DNA of 64,000 nt from Cupriavidus pampae (GCF_914271485.1 NZ_CAJZAG010000009.1:124001-188000); one strand, 5' to 3'; numbered from the stretch's first letter, positions 43,075 to 52,300 are shown. Notes: generated by a model from the sequence alone, not told the origin. Program-made: numbers and translations.

Positions 43075-43881
43075 TTAGAAAGCCGGCAGGATCGCGCCCT
43101 TGAACTGCTTGTCGAGGAAGTCCTTCACTTCCTGCGACTGGTACGCGGCCACCAGCGGCTTGACCCACGGCTTGTCCTTGTCCTGCGCGCGCACGGCAAT
43201 CAGGTTGGCGTACGGGCCGCGCAGGTCTTCGATCGCGATCGCGTCACGGGTCGGCGACAGGTTGGCCTTCACCGCGTAGTCGGTATTGATCGACGCGGCC
43301 GCGAGATCGCCGAGCGAACGCGGCAGGATCGCGGAGTCGAGCTCGACGAACTTGAGCTTCTTCGGATTCGTGGCGATATCCAGCGGCGTGGCGTTCTTGC
43401 CCGCTGCGGTCTTGAGCGTGATGAGGCCCTTGGCCTGCAGCAGACGCAGCGCGCGATTGCCATTCGACGGATCGTTCTGGATACCGATCTTGGCGCCTTC
43501 CGGCAGATCATTGAGCGACTTGTACCTGGTCGAGTAGAACCCCATCGGCGCCACATAGGTCAGGCCGACGTTGACGATCTTGTAGCGACGCGCCTCGATC
43601 TGGCTGTCGAGGAACGGCTGATGCTGGAAGCCATTGGCATCGAGGTCGCCCGCGTCGAGCGCGGCGTTCGGCTGCGCGTAGTCGTTGAATTCGACGATGC
43701 GGATGTCCAACCCGTTGCGCTTGGCCACCGTGCGCACGACCTCCCAGATCTGGGCGTCCGGCCCGCTCATCGTGCCGAGACGGATGACCTGATCGGCGGC
43801 GAATGCCTGGGCGGTGGTCAGCGCCGCCAGCGCGGTAACAGCGGTGGCGGTGAACAGTTGGAACAACTTACGGCGATGCAT
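43075..43881 (-). CDS. MetQ/NlpA-type substrate-binding protein
   Basis: A 268-residue periplasmic binding protein with signal (TALAALTTAQAFA) and the family pattern VIRLGTMSGPDAQIWEVV, NGFQHQPFLDSQI and GIQNDPSNGNRALRLLQ. Methionine ABC receptors have this last segment. There is no lipobox cysteine, so it is soluble rather than a lipoprotein. No MetN ATPase or MetI permease gene lies beside it, so it must work with components elsewhere. A good AGGAG site precedes the ATG. Confidence 0.88.
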   Translation of the reverse strand: MHRRKLFQLFTATAVTALAALTTAQAFAADQVIRLGTMSGPDAQIWEVVRTVAKRNGLDIRIVEFNDYAQPNAALDAGDLDANGFQHQPFLDSQIEARRYKIVNVGLTYVAPMGFYSTRYKSLNDLPEGAKIGIQNDPSNGNRALRLLQAKGLITLKTAAGKNATPLDIATNPKKLKFVELDSAILPRSLGDLAAASINTDYAVKANLSPTRDAIAIEDLRGPYANLIAVRAQDKDKPWVKPLVAAYQSQEVKDFLDKQFKGAILPAF

Positions 43882-44017
43882 GATGGCTCCTGTAGGGCAT
43901 GTTAGTCCGTGGCCTTCGCGCGGGTGGCGCGAGGCGTCACGGATGGTAAGGACACAGCCGCCAACAGGGAATGAATAAGATCGGCTATCGATATGCGCCA
44001 GCCATCGGAAGGACTGT

Positions 44018-44968
44018 CTAATCCACCGCAGCGGTACGCGCGTCGCGTCGCAGTGCCTGCGGTGACAGGCCGAAGCTGCGCTGAAAGGCCTCGCGCAGGT
44101 GACGCCGATCGCGGAAGCCCGTCTCGCGGGCGATGACTTCGAGCGAATGCCGGCCGCGCTCCACCAGATTGCGCGCGGTCTCCAGGCGGATACGTTCGAT
44201 CGCCTTCGACGGCGACTCGCCGGTCTCCGACTGGAACACACGCTGGAACTGCCGGGTACTCAGATGCGCGGCATGCGCGAGGTCCGCGATGCGCAGCGGG
44301 CTGGACAGGTTCTGCCGCACGAACTCGAGCGCGGTCTGCACCTTGTCCGATCTCGGCGCGAGCTTCAGCATTTCCGTGTGTTGCGATTGCCCGCCTGTCC
44401 GGCGGTGATGCATCACCAGAACATGGGCGACGCGACTGGCGACCTCGGGCCCCAGGTCCTTCTCGACCATGCCGAGCGCGAGGTCCATCGCGGCGGTCAG
44501 GCCAGCAGAGGTCCAGATCGAACCATCGACGATATAGATCCGATCGGCATCCACCTTAGCGAGCGGACAGCGCTGCTTGAGCGCATCGGCGAATGCCCAG
44601 TGAGTGGTGACGCGACGGTTATCGAGCAATCCTGCGTCGCCAAGCGCGAATGCGCCTGTGCACAGGCCAACGACGCGACGCGCTCGTGCCGACGCATCAT
44701 GAATAAAGGCAACTTCGTCCGCGTTGGTGGACCGGCCAGTGGGATCGACCACGCCGCTGATCATCCACGTGTCGGCGTCGTCCACGCTGGCTGGCAGCGA
44801 CGACACGGACGCGCCCACCGACGAGCGCACTTCGCCGCCCACGATCGAATAGTTGGTGACCTGATAGATCTGTTCGCGCGCGACCACATTGGCAAACTCG
44901 AACACTGTCTGCGTGCCCAGGGCCATGACCTGAAAGCCCTGCGTAAGCAAATAACCAATCCGATGCAT
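44018..44968 (-). CDS. GlxA-type regulator (DJ-1/PfpI domain plus AraC HTH)
   Basis: A 316-residue protein with an N-terminal DJ-1/PfpI-like domain (about 1-190; GLCTGAFALGDAGLL with its Cys) and a C-terminal AraC double helix-turn-helix (RIADLAHAAHLSTRQFQRVF and LEVIARETGFRDRRHLREAF). This is the GlxA family of regulators. It is divergent from the zinc dehydrogenase at 45157 and the palindrome at 45032 lies between; it may regulate it. A good AAGGACG site precedes the ATG. Confidence 0.9.
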   Translation of the reverse strand: MHRIGYLLTQGFQVMALGTQTVFEFANVVAREQIYQVTNYSIVGGEVRSSVGASVSSLPASVDDADTWMISGVVDPTGRSTNADEVAFIHDASARARRVVGLCTGAFALGDAGLLDNRRVTTHWAFADALKQRCPLAKVDADRIYIVDGSIWTSAGLTAAMDLALGMVEKDLGPEVASRVAHVLVMHHRRTGGQSQHTEMLKLAPRSDKVQTALEFVRQNLSSPLRIADLAHAAHLSTRQFQRVFQSETGESPSKAIERIRLETARNLVERGRHSLEVIARETGFRDRRHLREAFQRSFGLSPQALRRDARTAAVD

Positions 44969-45031
44969 CGTCCTTCACCGCGCGCTTCATGTCCGAGAAG
45001 CGGATTATAAATGTCGCTTTGAATCTCTGCT

Positions 45032-45048
45032 TTTCATCGATCATGAAA
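45032..45048. promoter_or_regulatory. Palindrome between GlxA-type regulator and dehydrogenase
   Basis: TTTCAT-CGATC-ATGAAA is a perfect 6-bp inverted repeat with a 5-base centre in the 188-base divergent promoter region. It could be the operator of the divergent regulator. Weak on its own. Confidence 0.35.
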
Positions 45049-45156
45049 CCTCGACATGCCCACAAGGCGTGCAGCGTCAGTTTTCTTGTTGAGGTAGTTA
45101 CCGATGACAGATCCGATCGATCTTGCCCCTTTTTCCCTTCGCGCGAGGCACCACGA

Positions 45157-46191
45157 ATGAGCAACCGAACTACCTATCGCGCCGCTGTCGTGATCGCCCC
45201 CGGCAAACTGAAGATCGTCGAGCGCCCGCTGCCGGAGCCTGCGGATGGACAGGTACGCATTCGTGTGGAAGCCTGTGGTGTCTGCCACTCCGACAGTGCC
45301 ACGGTCGAGCAGCCGGTACCTGCTGGCGCGCCGCAGCGCGTGCCGGGGCACGAGGTCGTGGGCCGCATCGAGGCCGTCGGCCACGGTGTGGAGGGCTGGC
45401 AAATCGGGCAGCGCGTGGGTGTGGGCTTTCTGGCTGGCGAGGATCGCACGTGTCCATCATGCCGTCAGGGCGATATCGTGAACTGCCAGAACCCGGTCAT
45501 CACCGGCATGACCACCGACGGCGGTTACGCCGAGGTCATGCTGGCAGAAGCGCGCGGGCTGGTGCGTGTGCCGGAGGACTTCGACGCCGCGGAAGCAGCG
45601 CCGCTGCTGTGCGCGGGATTGACGACGTTCAACGCGCTACGCAATGCCGGAGCGCGTGCCGGCGATCTCGTGGCGGTGCAGGGTCTTGGCGGCCTCGGTC
45701 ATCTGGCGGTGCAGTTCGCCAACCGGATGGGCTTTCGTACCGCCGCCATCGCACGCGGTAGCGACAAGGCCGACTTTGCACGGCAACTGGGTGCGCATCA
45801 CTACATCGATGCCGACGCTGGCAGCGTGGCGCAGGCGCTGCAAGACCTCGGCGGGGCCAAGGTGGTGCTCGGCACCGCGCCGAGCGGCAAAGGCATGTCG
45901 GAAGCAGTGCGCGGTCTGGGCGCGCGCGGCAAGCTCGTGGTGATTGCGGTCCCCGGCGATCCGATTTCGTTTCAGGCCACCGACCTCGTGTTCGGCGCAC
46001 GCTCGGTGACGGGCACACTGACCGGCACCGTGTACGACAACGAGCAGACCCTTGCATTTGCGCGCCTGCAGGACGTACGGCCACTGGTCGAGACATTCGC
46101 ACTCGAGGAAGCGCAAACCGCATACGACCGCATGATGCGCGCGGACGTGCGCTTTCGCGCCGTACTCGTGATGAACCCGGTCCAATCCTGA
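45157..46191 (+). CDS. Zinc-dependent alcohol dehydrogenase
   Basis: A 344-residue medium-chain dehydrogenase: catalytic zinc site CGVCHSD, PGHEVVG, the structural-zinc lobe DRTCPSCRQGDIVNC, and a Rossmann GLGGLGHLAVQFA. In the structural lobe only three of the usual four Cys are seen; an Asp stands where the first Cys should be. The start at 45157 gives the expected length; the longer reading frame back to 44989 is rejected because it crosses the promoter region. The divergent GlxA-type gene may control it. Substrate unknown. Confidence 0.88.
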   Translation: MSNRTTYRAAVVIAPGKLKIVERPLPEPADGQVRIRVEACGVCHSDSATVEQPVPAGAPQRVPGHEVVGRIEAVGHGVEGWQIGQRVGVGFLAGEDRTCPSCRQGDIVNCQNPVITGMTTDGGYAEVMLAEARGLVRVPEDFDAAEAAPLLCAGLTTFNALRNAGARAGDLVAVQGLGGLGHLAVQFANRMGFRTAAIARGSDKADFARQLGAHHYIDADAGSVAQALQDLGGAKVVLGTAPSGKGMSEAVRGLGARGKLVVIAVPGDPISFQATDLVFGARSVTGTLTGTVYDNEQTLAFARLQDVRPLVETFALEEAQTAYDRMMRADVRFRAVLVMNPVQS

Positions 46192-46275
46192 CGGCATGCC
46201 TCGCGCGGGCTCGTAACGAGGCCCGCCAATGCCGTGCGCCAGCGTTCCGCGCACGCACGGCCACTGAAAGTCCAT

Positions 46276-47049
46276 ATGTCGGTTAGTGCCGAAGACCTTG
46301 TCGCAGAAATTTTCTCGCCCTCGCCCACGTCCATCGCGGAACTTGGCCTGTCGCTCGTGCATGACACCACCGCCCCCTTGACGTCACTCTCGTTGCTGGC
46401 CGCAGCCGGCCAGCGCTGGCTCGATGGCAACCCGCCGGCGATTGGCGAGGCCAAGCAATGCCTTGCCGAGATCGCCGCGCACACACGCGCGCTCGGCGAA
46501 CTGATGCGCACGCTGGCCCGTCTGGCCATGTCGCCTGTACCGCCAACGCAGTTCGATCTGGGCGCGCTACTGGCAGACGTTGTAGGCGAACTGAAGTCGG
46601 CACCTGGTCAAGCCTGCGCCCCGCTCTGGCTGGACCTGCCCGACGACCCCATAGAGATCCGCGGCAATGCCTGGCAGTTGCGGCAGGTGTTGTTGCACGG
46701 CATGCGCCAGATCGTGCCCAACCTGTTCAGGCAGGACGCCGGCGACGCCGTGCATATCCGGCTTGCCGCCACGGACATGCACGCGATCATCGAGGTTCGC
46801 ACCGTCGCCCGACGGGGCATCCGCCAGTACGCGGCATCGGCGAAAACCTCGCCCGGTGCGCTCGATATCGCCGTGCTGGACACGGTGATGCGCATCCATG
46901 GCGCATCCCTGTGCCGCGGCGAGCCGGGCACCGATCAGGCGCTGCTGACATTTACGTGGAATCGCGGCGCCACCGACGTGGCCGCATCCGTCGCTGCCAC
47001 CTCGTCCGACCTTGCTCACAATGCACCATCCTCCGGAGGACATCCATGA
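46276..47049 (+). CDS. Degenerate FixL-like histidine kinase core
   Basis: A 257-residue soluble protein. Residues 20-80 resemble the H-box and dimerisation helices of FixL-type kinases (LVHDTTAPLTSLSLLAAAG, RWLDGNPPAIGEAKQCLAEI) and 130-150 resemble an N-box helix (AWQLRQVLLHGMRQIVPNLF) but without the conserved Asn. No clear G-box is seen. There is no sensor domain or receiver. It may be a decayed kinase or a non-catalytic regulator. Its end overlaps the next dehydrogenase by 4 bases. Confidence 0.6.
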   Translation: MSVSAEDLVAEIFSPSPTSIAELGLSLVHDTTAPLTSLSLLAAAGQRWLDGNPPAIGEAKQCLAEIAAHTRALGELMRTLARLAMSPVPPTQFDLGALLADVVGELKSAPGQACAPLWLDLPDDPIEIRGNAWQLRQVLLHGMRQIVPNLFRQDAGDAVHIRLAATDMHAIIEVRTVARRGIRQYAASAKTSPGALDIAVLDTVMRIHGASLCRGEPGTDQALLTFTWNRGATDVAASVAATSSDLAHNAPSSGGHP

Positions 47050-48059
47050 AAGCCATTGTCTATACACAAGCTGGCCTGCCGATCGGTGATCCGCAGTCGT
47101 TGCATGAGATCGACGTGCCTGTGCCGCAGCCTGGGCTGCGCGACCTGCTCGTCAGAATCGACGCCATTGCGGTGAACCCGGTCGACAGCAAGCTGCGGCT
47201 GGGCGTGGCGCCCACCGGACCGCGCATTCTCGGTTGGGATGCGGTGGGTATCGTGGAAGCCGTAGGAGCGAACGTGGAATTCTTCCAGGTCGGCGATCCG
47301 GTCTGGTATGCAGGCGATATCACGCGCCCTGGCTGCTATGCCGAGTATGGCGTGGTCGACGAGCGCATCGCCGGCCGGCCTCCGAAGTCCTTGCCCGCTG
47401 CGAGCGCGGCCGCCCTGCCGCTGACGGCGATCACGGCCTGGGAGTTGCTGTTCGATCGTCTGAGAGTGCCCGAGCACGGCGGACAGGGACAGAGCCTGCT
47501 CATCATTGGCGCGGCCGGCGGCGTTGGCTCGATTCTCGTGCAGCTGGCCCGCAAGCTGACGGGACTCACCGTCATCGGCACGGCGTCCCGCGCCGATACG
47601 CAGGCGTGGGTGCAATCGCTTGGCGCGCATCACGTCATCGACCATGGCAAGCCGTTGAAGGCACAGCTGACTGAAGCCGGTCTCAATCAAGTGGATCATG
47701 TCATCAGCCTGAACCATACCGAGACCTACTTCGAGCAGATCGTCGACCTGCTCAAGCCGCAGGGCCAGCTCGCGTTGATCGATGATCCGGCCCGCCTCGA
47801 CGCGATGCCATTGAAGCGCAAGTCGATCTCGTTGCACTGGGAGTTCATGTTCACCCGGTCGATGTACCAGGCCAGCGACATGCGCGCCCAGCACGATCTG
47901 CTCGATCGCGTGGCCGCGCTGGTCGACGAAGGGATTCTGGTATCGACATCGCGCCAGAATCTGGGGGCGATCAGCGCGGAGAACCTGCGGCACGCGCACG
48001 CACTGATCGAAAGCAACAAGACGCTTGGCAAGATCGTGCTGGAAGGCTTCCGGCACTAA
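47046..48059 (+). CDS. Zinc-binding-dehydrogenase-family quinone oxidoreductase
   Basis: A 337-residue MDR-family enzyme with a MKAIVYTQAGLP start, AVNPVDSKLR and the AAGGVGSILVQLARKL Rossmann motif, similar to ZADH/YhdH-like NADPH:quinone oxidoreductases. No catalytic zinc Cys motif is seen. It has a strong GGAGGA site and overlaps the kinase-like gene (ATGA). Its stop codon overlaps by three bases with the convergent Bug receptor stop. Confidence 0.88.
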   Translation: MKAIVYTQAGLPIGDPQSLHEIDVPVPQPGLRDLLVRIDAIAVNPVDSKLRLGVAPTGPRILGWDAVGIVEAVGANVEFFQVGDPVWYAGDITRPGCYAEYGVVDERIAGRPPKSLPAASAAALPLTAITAWELLFDRLRVPEHGGQGQSLLIIGAAGGVGSILVQLARKLTGLTVIGTASRADTQAWVQSLGAHHVIDHGKPLKAQLTEAGLNQVDHVISLNHTETYFEQIVDLLKPQGQLALIDDPARLDAMPLKRKSISLHWEFMFTRSMYQASDMRAQHDLLDRVAALVDEGILVSTSRQNLGAISAENLRHAHALIESNKTLGKIVLEGFRH

Positions 48060-49042
48060 TCCACGTGGATATTCGCCTGCTTCACGATCTCGCCGTACAT
48101 GCGCAGATCGGCCTCCACCTGCTTGCGGAACTCGGCGGGCGTATTGCCGGAGGGCACGATGCCCAGCGTGGCCAGACGTTCGCGCGTCTCGGGTTCGCTG
48201 ACCACGGCATTGAGCGCTTTCTGTAGCTTGTCGATGATCGGGGCGGGAGTCCTGGCCGGCGCGAACAGCCCCGTCCATGAGTTGACCTCGATATTGGCGA
48301 GACCGGACTCGTTCATCGTCGGCACGTCCGGCACCGACGGTACGCGCGCGGCCGACGAGACCGCGATGCCCGTGGCCTTGCCGTTTTTGACGAACTGATG
48401 CGCACCGGCCACGGCCGTATAGAGCACCGGAAGATTGCCGCCGACGAGGTCGCCCATCGCCTGCCCGCCGCCCTTGTACGGCACGTGCGTCATCTTGATG
48501 CCGGTCTTCGCCTTGAGCAGTTCGCCCGCGAGGTGCGGCGTGCTGCCGGTGCCCGCGCTGCCATACGACAGGCCGTCGGGTAGCGTCTTGGAATAGGCGA
48601 CCAGATCGCGCAGGTTCTTCGCGGGCACGTTCGGGTTGGCGACAAGGATCAGCGCCGCGTCACCGATCTTGCTGATCGGCGCGAAATCCTTGAGCGTGTC
48701 GAACGGTACCTTCGCATAGACATGCGGATTGATCACCATGGTGCCGTCGAAGCCGAGCAGCAGCGTGTAGCCATCGGGCTCCGACTGCGCCACCTGCTGC
48801 GTGCCGATGTTGCCCGACGCGCCCGGCTTGTTCTCGACCACGACCGACTGGCCGAGGCGTTGCCCCATCCGGTCCGCCACCGCGCGCGCGCTCGTGTCGG
48901 CGACCCCACCTGGCGCGAACGGTACGATCAGCCGGATCGGCCGCGTGGGATAGCTCTGCGCGTGCGCGGGCACGCTCGTCGCGAAAGCGGCCGCGAGTGT
49001 CGTCAATGCCGCCATTGCCATCATCATCTGACGTCGTTGCAT
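48056..49042 (-). CDS. Bug-family (TctC-like) solute-binding protein
   Basis: A 328-residue periplasmic receptor with signal (AAAFATSVPAHA), IRLIVPFAPGGVADTSAR, the ENKPGASGNIGTQQ segment and the C-terminal AEFRKQVEADLRMYGEIV. Bug receptors bind carboxylates for tripartite tricarboxylate transport or for sensing. I favour the ATG at 49042 because GGGGAG is 5 bases before it (49045 is the alternative). It is the last gene of the sigma-54-driven operon with the CoA transferase and lyase. Confidence 0.9.
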   Translation of the reverse strand: MQRRQMMMAMAALTTLAAAFATSVPAHAQSYPTRPIRLIVPFAPGGVADTSARAVADRMGQRLGQSVVVENKPGASGNIGTQQVAQSEPDGYTLLLGFDGTMVINPHVYAKVPFDTLKDFAPISKIGDAALILVANPNVPAKNLRDLVAYSKTLPDGLSYGSAGTGSTPHLAGELLKAKTGIKMTHVPYKGGGQAMGDLVGGNLPVLYTAVAGAHQFVKNGKATGIAVSSAARVPSVPDVPTMNESGLANIEVNSWTGLFAPARTPAPIIDKLQKALNAVVSEPETRERLATLGIVPSGNTPAEFRKQVEADLRMYGEIVKQANIHVD

Positions 49043-49073
49043 CATGTCTCCCCTTTATTGTTGTAGGCGTACC

Positions 49074-50048
49074 TTATTCCGGCTGAATGCCGCCGCGCTG
49101 GGCCACTGCCGCCCACTTGCGCGTTTCCGCCGTCAGAAACTGGCCGAACTGCGCCGGCGGCGTGAGCACCACGCTCGCGCCCTGATCCTGCATCTGCTTG
49201 GCCACCGCCGGGTCCGACGTCACACGGCGCAGATCCGCGTTGATCTGGCTGACGACCTGCGGCGAGAGGCCGGCCGGCCCGAACAGGCCATACCAGTTCA
49301 GCGATTCCACGCCGCCAAGCCCGGCTTCCTTGAACGTCATCGCATCGGGGAAGATCGACATGCGCTCGTCCGCCGCCACACCGATCACGCGCAGATTGCC
49401 GCCCACCACGTGCGGCATCGCGGTCAGCACGCTGGTAAAGCCCATATCGAGATGGCCACCAATGACGTCGACCATGATCTGGGAGCCACCCTTGTACGGC
49501 ACCGACACGGTCTGCAACTGACCGATCTGGCGGAACAGCTCGCCGGTCAGGCGCGTCTGCCCTTCCGAATAGCCAACGCCGAGCGGTTGCTTGCGCGCTG
49601 CCTGCACGAGGTCTGACAGCGTCTTGTACGGACTCTTCTTCGACACCACGAGCACCATCGGCGAGATGGCCAGCCGCGTAATCGGCGTGAAGGCGGCGTT
49701 GGTGTCGTACGGCATGCTCTTCATCAGCACGGGATTGATCGCGTGCGAGCCCACCACCATCATCAGCGTGTAGCCATCGGCGGAGGACTTGGCGACGTGG
49801 CTGGTGCCGATCACGCCGTTGGCGCCGGGCCGGTTTTCCACGACCACCGACTGCCCCCATAGCTCGGACAGCTTCTGCGCGACCAGGCGACTGACGATAT
49901 CGGTGCCGCCACCGGGGGCGTACGGCACGATCAGCGTCACCGGTTTGTCCGGCCATTTGCCGGGCGCGGCGTGTGCAGGCAAGGCGCCGCCGAGCAACGC
50001 CAGCGACAATACGAAAAGGGCAATACGAATCCAACTGCGATGCAGCAT
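49074..50048 (-). CDS. Bug-family (TctC-like) solute-binding protein
   Basis: A 324-residue periplasmic receptor with signal (ALLGGALPAHA), VTLIVPYAPGGGTDIVSR and ENRPGANGVIGTSH, the hallmark Bug motifs. GGAGACAGAC precedes the ATG. It lies downstream of the HMG-CoA-lyase-like gene. Two different receptors in one operon suggest related substrates or one sensing and one uptake role. No TctA/TctB genes occur in the window. Confidence 0.9.
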   Translation of the reverse strand: MLHRSWIRIALFVLSLALLGGALPAHAAPGKWPDKPVTLIVPYAPGGGTDIVSRLVAQKLSELWGQSVVVENRPGANGVIGTSHVAKSSADGYTLMMVVGSHAINPVLMKSMPYDTNAAFTPITRLAISPMVLVVSKKSPYKTLSDLVQAARKQPLGVGYSEGQTRLTGELFRQIGQLQTVSVPYKGGSQIMVDVIGGHLDMGFTSVLTAMPHVVGGNLRVIGVAADERMSIFPDAMTFKEAGLGGVESLNWYGLFGPAGLSPQVVSQINADLRRVTSDPAVAKQMQDQGASVVLTPPAQFGQFLTAETRKWAAVAQRGGIQPE

Positions 50049-50114
50049 GTCTGTCTCCGACGTTTTGTATTTGTGTTGGGGTGATTCAGGTACCGCTGGG
50101 GTTCAGGTTGCGCG

Positions 50115-51044
50115 TTATGCCGCCTCCCGCTTGCGTTCCGCTTCCTTCGCGTAGTGTCGGCGCAGCCAGGCAATCGACCTGCCGCCGAGCTGACGTCCGA
50201 GTACCGATTCGGCAAACGCCACCGCGTCGAGCAGGCCGGCGAGATCGATGCCGGTGGCAAAGCCGCTGCGCTCGGCCATCAGCACCAGATCCTCGGTAGC
50301 AAGATTGCCGGCCGCGCCCGGCGCAAACGGGCAGCCGCCGATGCCGCCGACGCTCGCATCGAAATGCCGCACGCCCGCTTCCAGTGCGGCCCATGCGTTC
50401 GCGGCGCCGAGGCCGCGCGTATCGTGGAAATGCACGGCCAGCAGATCCGCGCCCAGCAGCGCCACCAGTTCGTGCATCCGTGTCTTGACCTCGCCGGGTG
50501 CCGCGGCACCAATGGTGTCGGCAATCACGATCCGGTCGGCACCGGCATCACGCATACGCGCGGACAGCCGCAGCACGGGCTCGAGCGGCACCTTGCCCTC
50601 GAACGGACATTCGAACGCCACGGCCACATACGCGCGCGTGCGTAGCCCCAGGCGACGCGCCTCGAGCAACGTGCGTTCGCTGACGGCGGTGGCCTCGTCG
50701 AGGTCCATATTGATATTGCGTTCGTTCATCGTGCGCGTGGCGGACAGCACCACGGCAATCTCCCGCGCGCCCGCTGCATGCGCGCGCTCGAGCCCCTTGA
50801 GGTTGGGCACCAGCGCCGAGGTCTGCAACGTGGGCAGCGCCGCGTTCACGCGCTGCACGAGATCGGCCGCGTCGGCCATTTGCGGCACGGCCTTGGGCGA
50901 AACAAAGCTGGTGACCTCGACGCTCGGCACACCGGCCGTGGCGAGGCGACGCACGAGCTCGAGCTTGTCGTCGGTGGAAACGTTGACGGCCTGATTCTGC
51001 AGACCATCTCGTGGCGAAACATCGGTAATGACGATGCGATCCAT
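50115..51044 (-). CDS. Hydroxymethylglutaryl-CoA lyase family protein
   Basis: A 309-residue TIM-barrel enzyme of the HMG-CoA lyase/isopropylmalate synthase family: ITDVSPRDGLQNQ (catalytic Arg-Asp), SFVSPKAVPQMAD, the metal-binding HFHDTRGLG, and GGIGGCPFAPGAAGNLATED with the mobile Cys loop. All key HMGL residues appear intact, so it cleaves HMG-CoA or a related 3-hydroxy-3-methylacyl-CoA to acetyl-CoA or a similar product. It lies 9 bases after the CoA-transferase gene. GGGGACGAC precedes its ATG. Confidence 0.9.
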   Translation of the reverse strand: MDRIVITDVSPRDGLQNQAVNVSTDDKLELVRRLATAGVPSVEVTSFVSPKAVPQMADAADLVQRVNAALPTLQTSALVPNLKGLERAHAAGAREIAVVLSATRTMNERNINMDLDEATAVSERTLLEARRLGLRTRAYVAVAFECPFEGKVPLEPVLRLSARMRDAGADRIVIADTIGAAAPGEVKTRMHELVALLGADLLAVHFHDTRGLGAANAWAALEAGVRHFDASVGGIGGCPFAPGAAGNLATEDLVLMAERSGFATGIDLAGLLDAVAFAESVLGRQLGGRSIAWLRRHYAKEAERKREAA

Positions 51045-51053
51045 GTCGTCCCC

Positions 51054-52253
51054 TCAGCCGATGGCGCCGTCGGCACGCAGTGCGGCGACCTGACTTGCGT
51101 CGTAGCCGAGCAGATCGCGCAGCACGTTATCGGTATGCTCGCCCAGCGACGGCGGACACGTATAGGCCGGCTCTTCGACCGCCGACAGCTTGACCGGATT
51201 GCCCGGCATGCCAATGGTCTCGCCGGTCTTCAGCGTGACCTCGCGCACCATGTCGCGCGCGCGCACCTGACGATCGTTGAGCGCCTGCGCAAAGTCGTTG
51301 ACGGGGCTGCACGGAATGCGCGCCTGACGCAGTTTGTCCAGCCAATAGGCGGATGTTTCCTGCTGCATTTCTTCGGCAATGATGCCGTCGATATGCGCCT
51401 TGTCGGCATAGCGGCCCGGCTGCCGCGCGTACTCGGGGCGACGCAGATCCGGATGCTCGAGCACGCTCAGGAAGCGCTCGAAGAACGCATCGCCGATGCA
51501 CGCGATGACGATATAGCCGTCGCGCGTCGGGTACGTGTTGTACGGCACGTGCACGAAATGGCTGTTGCCGATGCGGTCCGGCACATGGCCCGACATCAGA
51601 TGCATCGTCGCCATGTAGTTCAGCATCGAAATCTGCGCGTCGAGCATCGAGATATCGACGTGCTGGCCGCGGCCGGTCTGCTCGCGCGCGGTCAGCGCGG
51701 CCAGCACGCCGATCGCACCGAAAATGCCGCCGCCCAGATCGCCGATCGGAATGCCGCTTCGCACGGGCGAGCCGTCGCCCATGCCGGTAATCGACATGCC
51801 GCCGCCCATGGCCTGCACCACCTGGTCGAACGCGGGATGTTGCGTGTCGGGGCCGGTCTGGCCAAAGCCCGTTACCGAGCACGTGATGATGCGGGGATTG
51901 ATCTCCGACAGCGTGGCGTAGTCGATACCGAGCCGCGTGGTCACGCCCGCGCTGAAGTTGTCGAACACGACGTCGGCGCGGCGCACCAGATCGAGGAAGA
52001 CCGCGCGGCCCGCCTCGCTTTTCAGATCCACGCAGACGCTTTCCTTGTTGCGGTTCAGCGTGAGGAAGTACGCGCCCATGCCATCGCGCGCGTAGTCGTT
52101 GCTGTCCGCGAGCAGCTTGCGCGTGCCCTCGCCCGCGCCCGGCGGCTCGACCTTGATGGTGCGTGCGCCCAGATCGGCAAGCAGCATGGTTCCGTAGGGG
52201 CCGGACAGCATATGGGTCAGGTCCAGTACGGTGATGTGTTCGAGCGCCTGCAT
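51054..52253 (-). CDS. CaiB/BaiF-type (class III) CoA transferase
   Basis: A 399-residue class III CoA transferase with the MQALEHITVLDLTHMLSGPY start, DLKSEAGRAVFLDLVRRADV and VTGFGQTGPDTQHPAFDQVV segments. The likely catalytic Asp is in the Arg-Asp-Gly/DARDGMGAYF-type region. I choose the ATG at 52253: GGAG lies 6 bases before it, and the longer start at 52301 falls inside the sigma-54 promoter. It should activate a carboxylate to its CoA thioester before the lyase. First gene of the operon controlled by the activator at 52424. Confidence 0.9.
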   Translation of the reverse strand: MQALEHITVLDLTHMLSGPYGTMLLADLGARTIKVEPPGAGEGTRKLLADSNDYARDGMGAYFLTLNRNKESVCVDLKSEAGRAVFLDLVRRADVVFDNFSAGVTTRLGIDYATLSEINPRIITCSVTGFGQTGPDTQHPAFDQVVQAMGGGMSITGMGDGSPVRSGIPIGDLGGGIFGAIGVLAALTAREQTGRGQHVDISMLDAQISMLNYMATMHLMSGHVPDRIGNSHFVHVPYNTYPTRDGYIVIACIGDAFFERFLSVLEHPDLRRPEYARQPGRYADKAHIDGIIAEEMQQETSAYWLDKLRQARIPCSPVNDFAQALNDRQVRARDMVREVTLKTGETIGMPGNPVKLSAVEEPAYTCPPSLGEHTDNVLRDLLGYDASQVAALRADGAIG

Positions 52254-52285
52254 CGTCTTCTCCATGTTTGGTCGAGGGCTATAAC

Positions 52286-52300
52286 GCAACCGGCGTGCCA
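52286..52300 (-). promoter_or_regulatory. Sigma-54 (-24/-12) promoter for CoA-transferase/lyase/Bug operon
   Basis: On the minus strand TGGCAC (52300-52295), five bases, then TTGC (52289-52286): a textbook RpoN promoter. Start of transcription should be near 52275, just before the CoA-transferase gene. Confidence 0.8.
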
